This document shows positions 54,995-64,000 of a stretch of 64,000 nt of DNA, one piece after another (the stretch's first letter is position 1; each line of letters starts with the position of its first letter). The translations under genes were made by a program, and so were the position numbers. The DNA comes from Spongilla lacustris (Eukaryota > Porifera > Demospongiae > Spongillida > Spongillidae): contig OX442416.1 of NCBI GenBank assembly GCA_949361645.1, positions 16,134,674 through 16,198,673 of the forward strand, given 5' to 3'. Under the pieces are notes generated by a model. It saw only the letters and a program-made list of their open reading frames with translations, was not told the origin of the DNA and did not search any database.

Positions 54995-55845
54995 ACACTT
55001 TTTTTTGTCCTCCATCTCACTACAAAGATGTGTACCAAAAGAGTTCCACCAGAGGTCATACTCCACAAGGAGTAAAACACACTCTTTGATATTTCCAGTG
55101 CCATGTTAGGTAAGGAGCTTGCTGCATATACATGAAATATGAATATAGGGATTTAAAAGATGAAAAACAATATGGGAAAAGCAGCCAATGGAAGGAGCTG
55201 CTTAAGAGCCTTCCAGAACTGGTCTCCATCGGTGATTGGCTCGTACTTTGATCTCAAACACACTCTACTAGTCAGATTTATCACCATGACAACCATGGCT
55301 GTGGAGGCTGCTAAAAGAATAATCATTGCTGGACCATCCCAGAGGGCAAACCTTTCGATGGACGCAACGTCATATTTAACATAAATGTAACAGTAAGCAC
55401 CATCCGGGCTACGTCCGTAGGTGTGGGTTACCAGAGGTACACACGCTATCACCGCTGGTGCAAGTAGTGACGTCACAACGTACAACACTTCAAGCTTCTT
55501 CAGGTTCTTGTGGAGTACCGCAAAACAGAAGAGATGAAAGGTTACCCACATCGTGAAGAGTAGCTTCATCCATTGAGAGTACAGGTTAAACCATCCCATA
55601 GCGATACATTCTCGACCATAGCTATACATGTAATCTAATAAAATTACTTGCAATATCACATCCGTTGCCAAGATCAACGAAGCCAACACCTGGTAGAGAG
55701 CCAGTCGATAGACGACCTTTTTGTAGAGCCTTAGAATGAGCACCAAGATGGCTGCCAGTAGGCACACGACCACAGAGATACTGTTGGCTACAGTGATAAC
55801 ACGTACGTCAACAACGGAGGAAATGTTTGCATTAGAACTATTCAT
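54995..55845 (-). pseudogene. Second 7TM cAMP-receptor-type gene, broken by TAA in TM6
   Basis: Closely similar to 52006-53004 from MNSSNANISSVVDV onward, including the loop RVCLRSKYEPITDGDQFWK. At 55153-55155 a TAA replaces the GAA (Glu) found in the intact copy, inside TM6. The same frame then resumes without any indel (IPIFIFHVYAASSLPNMALE, SGGTLLVHIFVV) through TM7. Homology is lost after FVV, so the cytoplasmic tail is missing and unrelated codons follow to a stop near 55008. The truncation plus nonsense change indicate a pseudogene, probably recent because the rest is well preserved. Confidence 0.8.
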
Positions 55846-55945
55846 CGTATCACTGTGCAGTAAAAGGCGGCGACGCCCTAACTATAAGTAATAACTCATA
55901 CTGCTGAGCTCGACATACGTAGAGTACACCATGACGTAATGTTAG
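55846..55945 (-). promoter_or_regulatory. Conserved upstream block of the second 7TM copy
   Basis: Carries GGGCGTCGCCGCCTTTTAC, a TCGAGCTC word, GGTGTACTC and ATTACGTCAT on the minus strand in the same order as upstream of the intact copy, with extra bases between. Confidence 0.4.
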
Positions 55946-55976
55946 GCGCAAAATTGTGAATTTTTGCTATTTACAA

Positions 55977-56189
55977 ATGGACCTTTTGCCTTCTGACGTC
56001 ACAAATTAATTGGTTGTGTTTGACACAACATATATATATATATATATAAGTCCTTATAGGAACTTCATGAAGAAACACAGCAAGTACTAAATTAATGGTA
56101 AATGAATGCCTGACTATATTCCAAACTGAAGTACCTTCGGCAGTTACGGTGCAAATGTTACAGCGCTCACAAGTTACCGGAAGTTGCCC

Positions 56190-56222
<33 letters not shown>

Positions 56223-56473
56223 GAAAAAGCGAAACTTCGCGTGTCTCATTAGCAACTTCCGCAATGTTTCGCTGCATATAAATCGCTTACAGAGCTCCAT
56301 CGTGAAATATAACAAAAATGAAACGTGTGATAATTTAATTACTTCTCAATAAACAATTTAAAAGGAAAAGCATATAGGCGCTATCATGGTGAAGTTATGT
56401 CATTTTTAAAGTTGCCCCTCCCCCTCCCCCCCAAAAAAAATTTCATGCGTGACGTCAAAGGCAAAAGGTCCAT
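55977..56473. mobile_element. TIR element with GGTCCAT/ATGGACC ends containing TGACGTCA
   Basis: The left end ATGGACCTTTTGCCTT then CTGACGTCA is matched by the inverse at 56449-56473. The interior holds a (TA)n tract near 56030 and C24A10 at 56187-56220. About 497 bp, non-coding. The ends resemble the outer ends of the 6-kb structure (TAGACCCCTTTCAT then TGACGTCA at 51953-51978). Confidence 0.65.
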
Positions 56474-56479
56474 TGCGCT

Positions 56480-56790
56480 GCGCATTATGTGAATCCACGT
56501 ATTGCGCAAAAATTTATAAATTGTTGCACAAACTGTCAATCGTTCTATGCACGGTCCATTTATAAAATTGCGCACAAAAATTACGTTGCGCAATCTGTGA
56601 ACTTCTGCAACGTAGAAGCAATATAATATAATATCATGGGCCTCATGGCTGAGAGGGGGGGGAGGGGCATGCTGAATTAAACCCTTTAAGACCTTAAGTT
56701 TGTTCTCGCCGGTTACCCTCAATTTACCACTTTCTAATAAGTGCATAGCTCTAAGATGTAGGTATGAGGTCCTAAGAAAGATGCACTGTG
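56480..56790. other. No gene recognised
   Basis: Several GCGCAA/TTGCGCA words (56465-56600) suggest subterminal motifs of an unidentified element. No coding signal. Confidence 0.35.
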
Positions 56791-56796
56791 CAAAAA

Positions 56797-57030
56797 GTTT
56801 GTTATACGATAGTGTATATTTATGCGTATAATTGAGGAATGCGCAAAATATAACCTGTGTAGTATATTTGAAGTGTACGACCGCGTATATTTGAGAATAC
56901 GCAAGTGTCAAATACGTCACCGTTTATATAAGCACACCTTCAAAATATACGATAGTGTATTCTTAAGAGTATATTTGAATATACTGTAGTGAGTTATACT
57001 ACTGCGTATATTTCATTCCATAAAATCCCA
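56797..57030. repeat. Cluster of GTATA/TATAC words
   Basis: At least twelve occurrences of GTATAT, ATATAC, GTGTATA or GCGTATA in about 230 bases, in both orientations. It starts GCAAAAAGTTTGTTATACGA, similar to the start of the small MITE at 8055. Confidence 0.55.
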
Positions 57031-57039
57031 CTGTTTACA

Positions 57040-58270
57040 TAAGTATACCACAGAATTAATTCATGAGTGGTCAGACCCGTACCCGGACCCACGTGAGGTA
57101 GGAAGGTGTGTAGGCATCGAAGTCTGGGAAGGAGTGCTACTTTACTTCTATTAATGCTGCTGGACGTCAAAGGTTAGCTATATACATGTATGTCTGCTTG
57201 GTGTACCCGTATATACGGCGGTAAAATTTTGTAAGCGGTAGGCCGGGCCCATGGTGCATGGCTATGGCCTATGCTAACTCGCCAGTTGAGTTTGGTCATA
57301 ATCACATCGGATCCCAGTAAATGCTACAATGGAAGCAGTAGAATGCCTACACAGTAGACCTCTATTGGACCCCTGTACAAATGTTTGTGTAGTACGATAA
57401 AAAGTGCTCCAATTAGAAATGTGGTTAACTAACCGTGCATGTGATTTGTAGATTTTAGGCGGGCTATTTCATGGTCGTGTTGCTTTTGGTATGAACAGAC
57501 AGAAGGACTGTAAGAATCGCGCTGAGATCAGGGTTTTGATCGTTAAATGGCAATAGTTCGTCTTTCCAGAGTGTACAAGTTACCGGTATTATGTGTTGCT
57601 GTTGCTAAAGAATGAATTCACCTTTCTCTATTTGCAGGTTGGCAAGTGTCCTAAGTGTTCCCGTTCGGTTGAACAACCGAAATGATAGAACAACAGGCAC
57701 AATGGAGCGCGATATAAAAAGGTATAGGCCTATTCATTTGTTGTGCTTTGCTAAGGTTTTTTTTAACTTGCAGACTCCGACCGGACGGTACGGTAAGTGT
57801 TTAACCCGCACTGTTCCATTGTTTTAAGTCAAACATCGGAGATAGGAGACAAGAAAGGTAAGCATATCACTTACCCGATAATGTATCTGTTGCTTTATAT
57901 ATAGAATCATGTATAAACAGAACGAGGATATGATATGTGGTGAGTGAAATATTTTTTTTTACGCATTTATTGTTCGTATTCTGTACAGGTGCCTTGGATC
58001 GAATATATGCAGATTGCCGCCTCGGACTGTTAGTTTGTTGTTTTGTTGTACATGTGCAAAATGATTAAAATTTTAAATTGACTAAACTGGATCGGGAACG
58101 AGGGGTGGGAGTGGTAGGAGGTAATATACGGAATATGAAGCACTTAGTATACGGTGACCGACAACGTAGCCACAAAGTGAATTCAATGGTTTGCTAAGCA
58201 ACCACAACTGATGTTGGAAGTCTGTAGTCGCTGATACACCTATATCAAAAGAAATGCATGTACAAGCCCT
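57040..58270. other. No gene recognised
   Basis: Only short open frames. Potential splice-like words occur but no coding block can be assembled. Confidence 0.35.
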
Positions 58271-58280
58271 ATATATGTAT

Positions 58281-59270
58281 TTACTCAATGCAATATACCT
58301 TTTTGGATGTATGACCTGCATATAGAATCAGTGAATGGATTTTCTGCACCAAATTCAATTTCCGATTTCTGTTGTGGAGTAGAATGACTACACACATCCC
58401 AATGACAGCATCAGTGTTGGGACGAGGGGTTTTGGGAGTTGTTGCTGAAGACAGAAAACTATTCAACAATGGTGCATACTTGGACAGCTCACTCAGAAGT
58501 ATATTCCAATTGAAATCCTTCAAGTGGTCTGAATACTGGCTTTGCAATATCGAATTTGCTCCATCAGATGCCATAGCTTTAACTTCTTGGGCCAATTCCT
58601 TTCCAAGCATTTCTGTGATACATTTCCTTGTTGCTGGGTCTATCAGGGCCTCCTGAGCTAATGTTTTCTTGCTTTATCGAGCAACAGCTTTTCCAATTTT
58701 TTTCCTTGAAGGAGTGAGTATGAATGTCTTCGGAGTTGTGTAACCAACACGGATCTACATGCATGTATGTATGTGTTGAATTAGCGTATGAACATTACAC
58801 CACACCAACCTCAACTTCAGGGGACTGCACAGTGGGTTCCAAATGAACTAGGGGAAGACTGGTCTCGAGTTGGCCAAGACAATGACTTGTACTTAGGTCT
58901 CTTTGAAGCAGGTAGTGGCAATGTAGAACAGGGGAACAATTCTAAAACCTCTCCAGCTTTTCTCAGCTTCTTCTGTATGGTCTGATGAGACTCAAAATAC
59001 TTCTGACTTGTAGTTATAAAAGCATTTTCTGCACATCTTTGGTTGTCTCTTACTGTCTCCACCTTTTAAGATTACGTCTACATCAATGTCCACACTTATC
59101 TGCTGTTCTTCATCACCTAGAAAGGCTCTCCACACGATAACAACGTCTTCAGCTTCTGGTGAATCAAGAGCCCGCCTGTCGTTCGTTTTAGGAACATCGA
59201 TACCGCACCCGAAGCAATACATATCTCGAGCAGCTGCTCCGCAGACACGAGGATGCAAACCGCATTATCA
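58281..59270 (-). pseudogene. Zinc-finger (two CxxC pairs) multi-copy gene, N-terminal half, broken
   Basis: Minus strand. Block 1 (59258 to about 58995) has YCFGCGIDVPKTNDRRALD then MCRKCFYNYK, two CxxC pairs about 70 residues apart, like a ZAD-type treble-clef. Block 2 (to about 58820) reads YFESHQTIQKKLRKAGEVLE in another frame, so one base was gained or lost near 59005. Block 3 (about 58690-58281) reads ALIDPATRKCITEMLGKELA, DAVIGMCVVILLHNRNRKL and NLVQKIHSLILYAGHTSKK before a GTATAT donor. A TAA sits just upstream of block 3. I recognise this as a dispersed sponge/cnidarian gene type whose later part carries a GDN(V/I)D...HYFH block such as that seen at 42.1-42.3 kb. Its function is unknown. 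Confidence 0.5.
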
Positions 59271-59379
59271 CCTCTAAATCTCACACTCAATATTCACCTA
59301 CCGTAATGCAATAGCATAACCATATTCACAAATATATTACATAACACTCCAGAACAAATCTTGGTATAGGCTTGCAACC

Positions 59380-59547
59380 CGACCTTCCGCCAATACGCGA
59401 AGGGAGGGCCATGCCCAACTAGTTCTACCCTAGCTGGTTCTGTCGAACAAAATCTGTGTTGAAGCAATAATTCAATTCATACACATGTATATGTCAACAT
59501 GGGTTTTGTTCGACATAACAAGGGTAGAATCATATCTATTCCCACCC
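59380..59547. repeat. Inverted pair GTTCTACCCT...GTCGAACAAAA
   Basis: TCTACCCTAGCTGGTTC then TGTCGAACAAAATC at 59430-59462 and TTTTGTTCGACATAAC then AAGGGTAGAATC at 59503-59532 are partial inverses. A CGCGAAGGGAGGGCCATGCC block at 59397 is inverted relative to 42107. Probably transposon debris at the gap edge. Confidence 0.45.
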
Positions 59548-59747
59548 NNNNNNNNNNNNNNNNNNNNNNNNNNNNNNNNNNNNNNNNNNNNNNNNNNNNN
59601 NNNNNNNNNNNNNNNNNNNNNNNNNNNNNNNNNNNNNNNNNNNNNNNNNNNNNNNNNNNNNNNNNNNNNNNNNNNNNNNNNNNNNNNNNNNNNNNNNNNN
59701 NNNNNNNNNNNNNNNNNNNNNNNNNNNNNNNNNNNNNNNNNNNNNNN
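59548..59747. other. Assembly gap, exactly 200 N
   Basis: Exactly 200 unknown bases, a conventional fixed-size gap; the true length is unknown. Repeats lie on both sides. Confidence 0.99.
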
Positions 59748-59899
59748 CCCCCGGACATTGGTGCCTAGGCACGACTGTCCCCCCGGACATTGGTGCCTAG
59801 GAATAAATGTCCCCCTCTAGTAATTATTGTCCCCCCATGCCGGACATTTTTTCCTAGGCACAGCTGTCCCCCCCCCCCCCCCCCCCTCCCCCCCCCCCA
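59748..59899. repeat. Tandem CCGGACATTGGTGCCTAGG units and C run
   Basis: CCCCGGACATTGGTGCCTAG occurs twice (59748 and 59779), then degenerate CCGGACATTTTTTCCTAGGC at 59840, each ending TGTCCCCC. C19 follows at 59868-59886, then T and C11. Confidence 0.8.
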
Positions 59900-60030
59900 C
59901 TTTTTGACGTTTGCAATAAAAGTTCAACCAAACACTTAGCCTTCGAATCCTCGTAACTGCGCATGCGTGTATAAACTGATGTGCACACGTGGAGAGAGTT
60001 TCTTTTTAGAGTAGACGAGTGCTGCCGGTC

Positions 60031-63000
60031 ATGGACTACGAAAACGTTTTTAACTTCTTGTTGAAAGGAAGGTATCCAGTAGGATTTTCAAAAGATCAGA
60101 AACGTTCTTTCAGACGCAAAGCGTGTGGAAATTACAAGATTGAGAGCGGCGCTCTTTATTATGCCAAACGTTGTTTAAAGGATATGAGTGGCGATCGACA
60201 GTGGAAGCGTGTGATCAAATCTAAAGAAGAGCAGGAAAGAATAATGATAGCTTGCCACGCTTCACCAGAAGGTAAATCGTCAGGTCAGGATTTCAAAGTG
60301 GGGGTTTCCAACTTAGAACGTCAATCGAAAGGAAGGGATCCACTATGCTGTCGGCCAAATACGAGCGGGGAAGGGGAAAGTATACCAAATACCAGCGGGG
60401 AAGGAAATGATAGACCAAATACGACCGGGGAAGAAAGGGGGGGGGGGGGGGGGGGGTCTTGACCTCGATATACAATATCCGAATTTTGATTATTTAACAC
60501 ATGTACCAGCTATTAACAGCGGTTAAGTTATTTCGCTCAAATTGGGGGGGGGGGGGAGGGTTCTGGCAACATGGAAACCTCTATGGATACGCTCCTGATC
60601 GTTGTAATACATATTTATCTTTTATTAGTTTCACTTTGTTTTCTCCAAAACTGAAGGGGGAGCACATCTTGGACGAGACAAAACTGAAGAAAAGATCGTT
60701 GCAAGATTTCGTTGGAAGGATATGGTTAATGACATTCGTGACTTTGTGAAAACTTGTGATGTATGCCAGAGAAACAATGATGTTAAGTTCATCAAAGCTG
60801 ACACAGCCCTCCATCCAATCCCTGTCAAATCAAAAGTTTGGTATCAGGTACATAACTGCATTGATTTCCTAATAACGGTATATGGATTAATGTATTTCCA
60901 TAGGTTGGTATCGATCTAATTGGGCCTCTCCCAGTAACCACTCAGGGAAATAAGTATATTGCTACTTTGATGGACTATTTCTCTAAATGGCCAGAAGCAG
61001 AAGCAATAAAGGATAAGAGTGCTAACAGTGTTGCTATTTTCTTGTACAAGACCATTTGCAGGTATAATATACATTGCATGTGTACTTTCTATGATAAGAC
61101 ATTAAAAATATTCACTGCGCACTTTATTCTAACAGGTCTTATTTAATAATCATATTGTGATGCATGGATATTTCTTGCATATCTTGCATATAGATTTGGG
61201 GCACCAAAGGCCATAATCAGTGATCAAGGGAGAGAATTTGTGAACTCCGTGTGCAAGAAGCTCTTCAAACTTACCAAAGTTAATCACAAAATCTCATCTG
61301 CTTACCATCCCCAAACTAATGGTTTAATAGAAAGGTACAACCAAACACTGCAACGATCTTTGGTGAAACTTGTCAATAAAGAACAGGACAATTGGGACAT
61401 ATATTTGGAAGGAGTACTTTTTGCATACCGGACATCGATACATAAATCAACTGGTGTTTCACCATTTGAAATAATGTTTGGCCGGTAAGGAAAACATATT
61501 CATGAATTAATAATTTTACTTTATGCCTAATTTTTTTTTAGGAGAGCAATACTACCCATAGAAACAGAATACCAGTGTTCCAGCAGTTCTCTCATTGAAG
61601 ACAGTGGTAGTGATGATTTGGATACTGCAATGAACAAAATGACAGATGTGAAAAAGAGAATGCACCAATTGGCCCATGAAAACATTTTATCTGCACAAGA
61701 GCGTTACAAGAGAGATTATGATAAAAAGCATTGTAAAGGCAAAGTAAGATGTTAAATGTATAAATAGAATTTTTAATTATACACATTTATCAACAGGCTC
61801 TTGATGTTGGGTCCATGGTGTTGCTTAGGAATTCTCAGCGTGATGGAAGGAAAGGTGGGAAATTGCAACAGCGTTGGCTTGGACCATACAGAGTTCAAGA
61901 GTCAGTTGGCAAAGGCGTGTACAAGCTACTGAATCCTTCAACTGGAAAAGCACTCAAGAAAGTAGTGAATGTGTGCCGACTGAAGCCATATTATTCCACT
62001 AAAGGTCCAGTTTTTCATTTCTCAGATTCATCCGTGTTCCAGACTTGTAGCAGCAGTGATGAAACATGCAGTCCAATAGCTGTGGGATGTTACCGCAAAA
62101 AAAGGATAGCAATTTCCTCTTCTGATGATGGTTGCATCCAATCCAGTCATGACAGTCAAGTAAAGTTGGAATCCGATAGAATGGTTGGCCATGGTGCTTG
62201 TGTAGTGAGTACTGATGCTGGTGGGATTGATGACACTATCTGTCAGATTTCTTCGGTTCCTGTTTGCCAAAGTGTAGGTGACATTGTAGTTTCCCGGCAA
62301 TACTCAGCTCCAATGAGTGGAGTGACAAAACATTTAGGCCAAGGTAGCATCAGTGATGAAGTGAACAAATGTCACTCCACTTTGTGTACTGGTGACATAG
62401 GCTTTGTTGACAATGAACTTCAGTTAAGCAGGCTCCAACAGACCATTTCATTTTCTGAAAAGATGTGTGACATTAATGATGGCTTTGTAACAAGTACACC
62501 CAAAAAGCAATGTGGTTTTTTTGTTCTACCTGCTGACATCAGCATTTCACCAGTTTGTGAAACAGAATTCAAAACTACATGTGTAACACCTTCAGCTACT
62601 GCAGATACTCAGAAGTACACTAGGAGGAGAGAAAAAAAGCATCATACATTTGCTAAAATAAGGGATTTACGCAAAAGAGAAGGTCTCCGAAGTAGAATGA
62701 AAGGCATAAAGTCAAATGGTATGATAACTGTATTTTTTTACTTTTTATAATACCACATGCTTATCTTTAAAGGGAAAGTCTTAGCTCTTGTATGAAAAGG
62801 GTGGACAAATGTATAACATTGTCAAGGTGTGAAAAGCTGTATCATGGTCTAACTATTATAGCTCTGTTGGGCTACCATTACTAAATGTATAAATTTAGGT
62901 GTGTAAGTCAAGAATTATATTGCTTTTAGTAACATAAGAAGCATTGAATTAGTATTATATATACAAAGTTGTAGGAAATGGTAAAACTGCAAACTAGAAC

Positions 63001-64000
63001 AATCAAACTGCTAATAATGTGAAAATACTGGCACTGGTAGCTTATTAATATGTCTGAAGAGCATATTGTTGACATTATTAGTTTTAAGGGCTACAATGCT
63101 GTATTTGACCCACTTAATTTACAGTGTGAATTTCCCTGCAACTGCTTAAAAATCTTCAACCATTCAGTTCTGTTAATTTCATACAACTTAATTGATTTTT
63201 CATAACCTTTTCTATACCCTTTTCTACCACAGTTAAAGATTGTACTCTGGAAATCAAAGATGACAAAAGTGCAAACTCTACACAGTTCTGGATTCCATCT
63301 CTAAGTTTGTACATGGATGACTATTATGCCCTGACAGAAGGTAGGTGGTTATCAGACAGTATAATACATGCAGGCCAAATGATGTTAAAGGAAGCATTTC
63401 CAATGATTGGTGGTTTTCAAGCTACAACCCTTGGTGAAGTGTTAGCTTTTGAACCTGAGACAGCAGAATTTGTACAAATTTTAAATGTGGCATCAAGTCA
63501 CTGGATAACAGTCTCAACAATTGGTTGTTGTTTTGGAGAGATCAATATTTTTGACAGTATGTTGCACAAAGACTTGCCAACTAGAACAAAGGAGCAAATA
63601 GCATCTCTTCTTTATTCTCCATTGAAGAAAATAAGCCTTAACTTCCATCCAGTGCAGAGACAAAGAGGTTCAAATGATTGTAGTCTTTTTGCCTTGGCTT
63701 TTGCCACTTCCCTTTGCAATGGAACCTGTCCCACAGAGATGATGTACACACAGAAGTCCATGAGAACCCACCTGTTGGGTTGTCTAGTTAATCGCAAAAT
63801 GTCTACATTTCCTGGAAGGGCAAGAGCGCCCAGGATGAATGAATTATCTGTTGTGCATGTTTACCTGGTATGCAAGTGCCGACTGCCTGAGGAGGAGAAG
63901 ATAGCACAATGTGATCTTTGCAATGAACGATTTCACCAAACGTGTGAGAGCATCCCAGATGGAGTTTGGATGGATAATGATAAATGGCTCTGTACTGCAT
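60031..64000 (+). CDS. Integrase-Ulp1 protease-PHD protein, Ginger1-type transposase (runs off right edge)
   Basis: Seven exons with GT-AG introns and a continuous frame: 60031-60271, 60657-60847, 60904-61061, 61194-61484, 61542-61743, 61797-62718, 63233 to beyond 64000 (at least 924 codons). Start MDYENVFNFLLKGRYPVGFS. H2C2 zinc finger (H76, H84, C114, C117; HLGRDKT, CDVCQR). DDE integrase core with VGIDLIGPL (D148), IISDQGREF (D207) and GLIERYNQT (E243), exact D-35-E spacing. GPY/F module (RWLGPYRVQ, G390). A long Ser-rich linker, then a Ulp1/C48-like protease with HWITVS (H758), FDSM (D776), QRGSNDC (Q812, C818). Then a PHD finger (C882, C884, C895, C898, H903, C906, C922). Ginger1 cut-and-paste transposases have an integrase-GPY/F-Ulp1 order. 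Intact catalytic residues suggest an active or domesticated protein. Intron 1 holds a three-unit 30-bp repeat and G20. Confidence 0.82.

Noticed and set aside
22111..55155. Altered genetic code with TAA as sense codon
   Set aside because: TAA also terminates genes here (38153, and many short frames). The intact 7TM copy has GAA at the matching site, which a CAA/TAA reassignment would not explain.
59477..59820. Open frames of X residues
   Set aside because: They span the 200-N gap.
1..64000. tRNA or rRNA genes
   Set aside because: No cloverleaf with A/B box sequences or rRNA-like block was recognised by eye; a dedicated scan was not possible.

Overview
The window looks like demosponge-type metazoan nuclear DNA. 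The evidence is mixed: genes and relics with short GT-AG introns, dense non-autonomous DNA transposons and foldbacks, many pure G or C runs of 19-35 bases, frequent ACATGTA words, and three kinds of gene I associate with sponge genomes (beta-helix receptors with chlamydial-Pmp-like repeats, 7TM receptors of the slime-mould cAMP-receptor type, and a laccase-like multicopper oxidase). The species is an inference and not proved by the sequence. Real genes are sparse; most of the 64 kb is repeats and gene relics, and most short open frames are by-products of satellites or homopolymers.

Layout. 1-2.2 kb: 5' part of a minus-strand beta-helix receptor, running off the left edge. 2.9-8.2 kb: foldback, two arrays of a 36-bp satellite, a 60-bp palindrome and a small MITE. 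8.6-16.7 kb: nested transposons, with two decayed reverse-transcriptase copies, each split by a DNA transposon with target-site duplications, and a 1.5-kb palindrome inside the larger one. 18.0-19.0 kb: dead 3' half of a second receptor. 21.7-23.9 kb: secreted multicopper oxidase (minus) with a frameshift and an in-frame stop. 24.5-31.8 kb: hAT-like insertion, foldbacks, Helitron relics and one alanine/proline-rich candidate gene. 32-37.9 kb: a 165-bp satellite, a fragment of the oxidase, an integrase relic and a foldback. 38.15-41.63 kb: a full-length receptor paralogue (minus) broken only by one TAA. 42-45 kb: relics and a foldback. 46.0-52.0 kb: a 6-kb inverted-repeat structure holding a datable insertion, a 178-bp satellite and another foldback. 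52.0-55.9 kb: two 7TM receptor copies (minus), one intact and one broken by TAA. 58.3-59.3 kb: zinc-finger relic. 59.55-59.75 kb: 200-N assembly gap. 60.03-64 kb: an apparently intact multi-exon plus-strand gene joining a gypsy-type integrase, a Ulp1-type protease and a PHD finger, the architecture of Ginger1 transposases, running off the right edge.

How it fits together. Receptor, 7TM and oxidase genes are host genes arising by local duplication and decaying at different rates. The rest records repeated transposition; several insertions can be ordered because paralogous empty sites survive inside the same window. The most notable items are the Pmp-like receptors with varying numbers of coils, the Ginger-like integrase-Ulp1-PHD gene, a CAG...CTG transposon family with 5-bp target duplications, and three otherwise good reading frames each interrupted by a single TAA.
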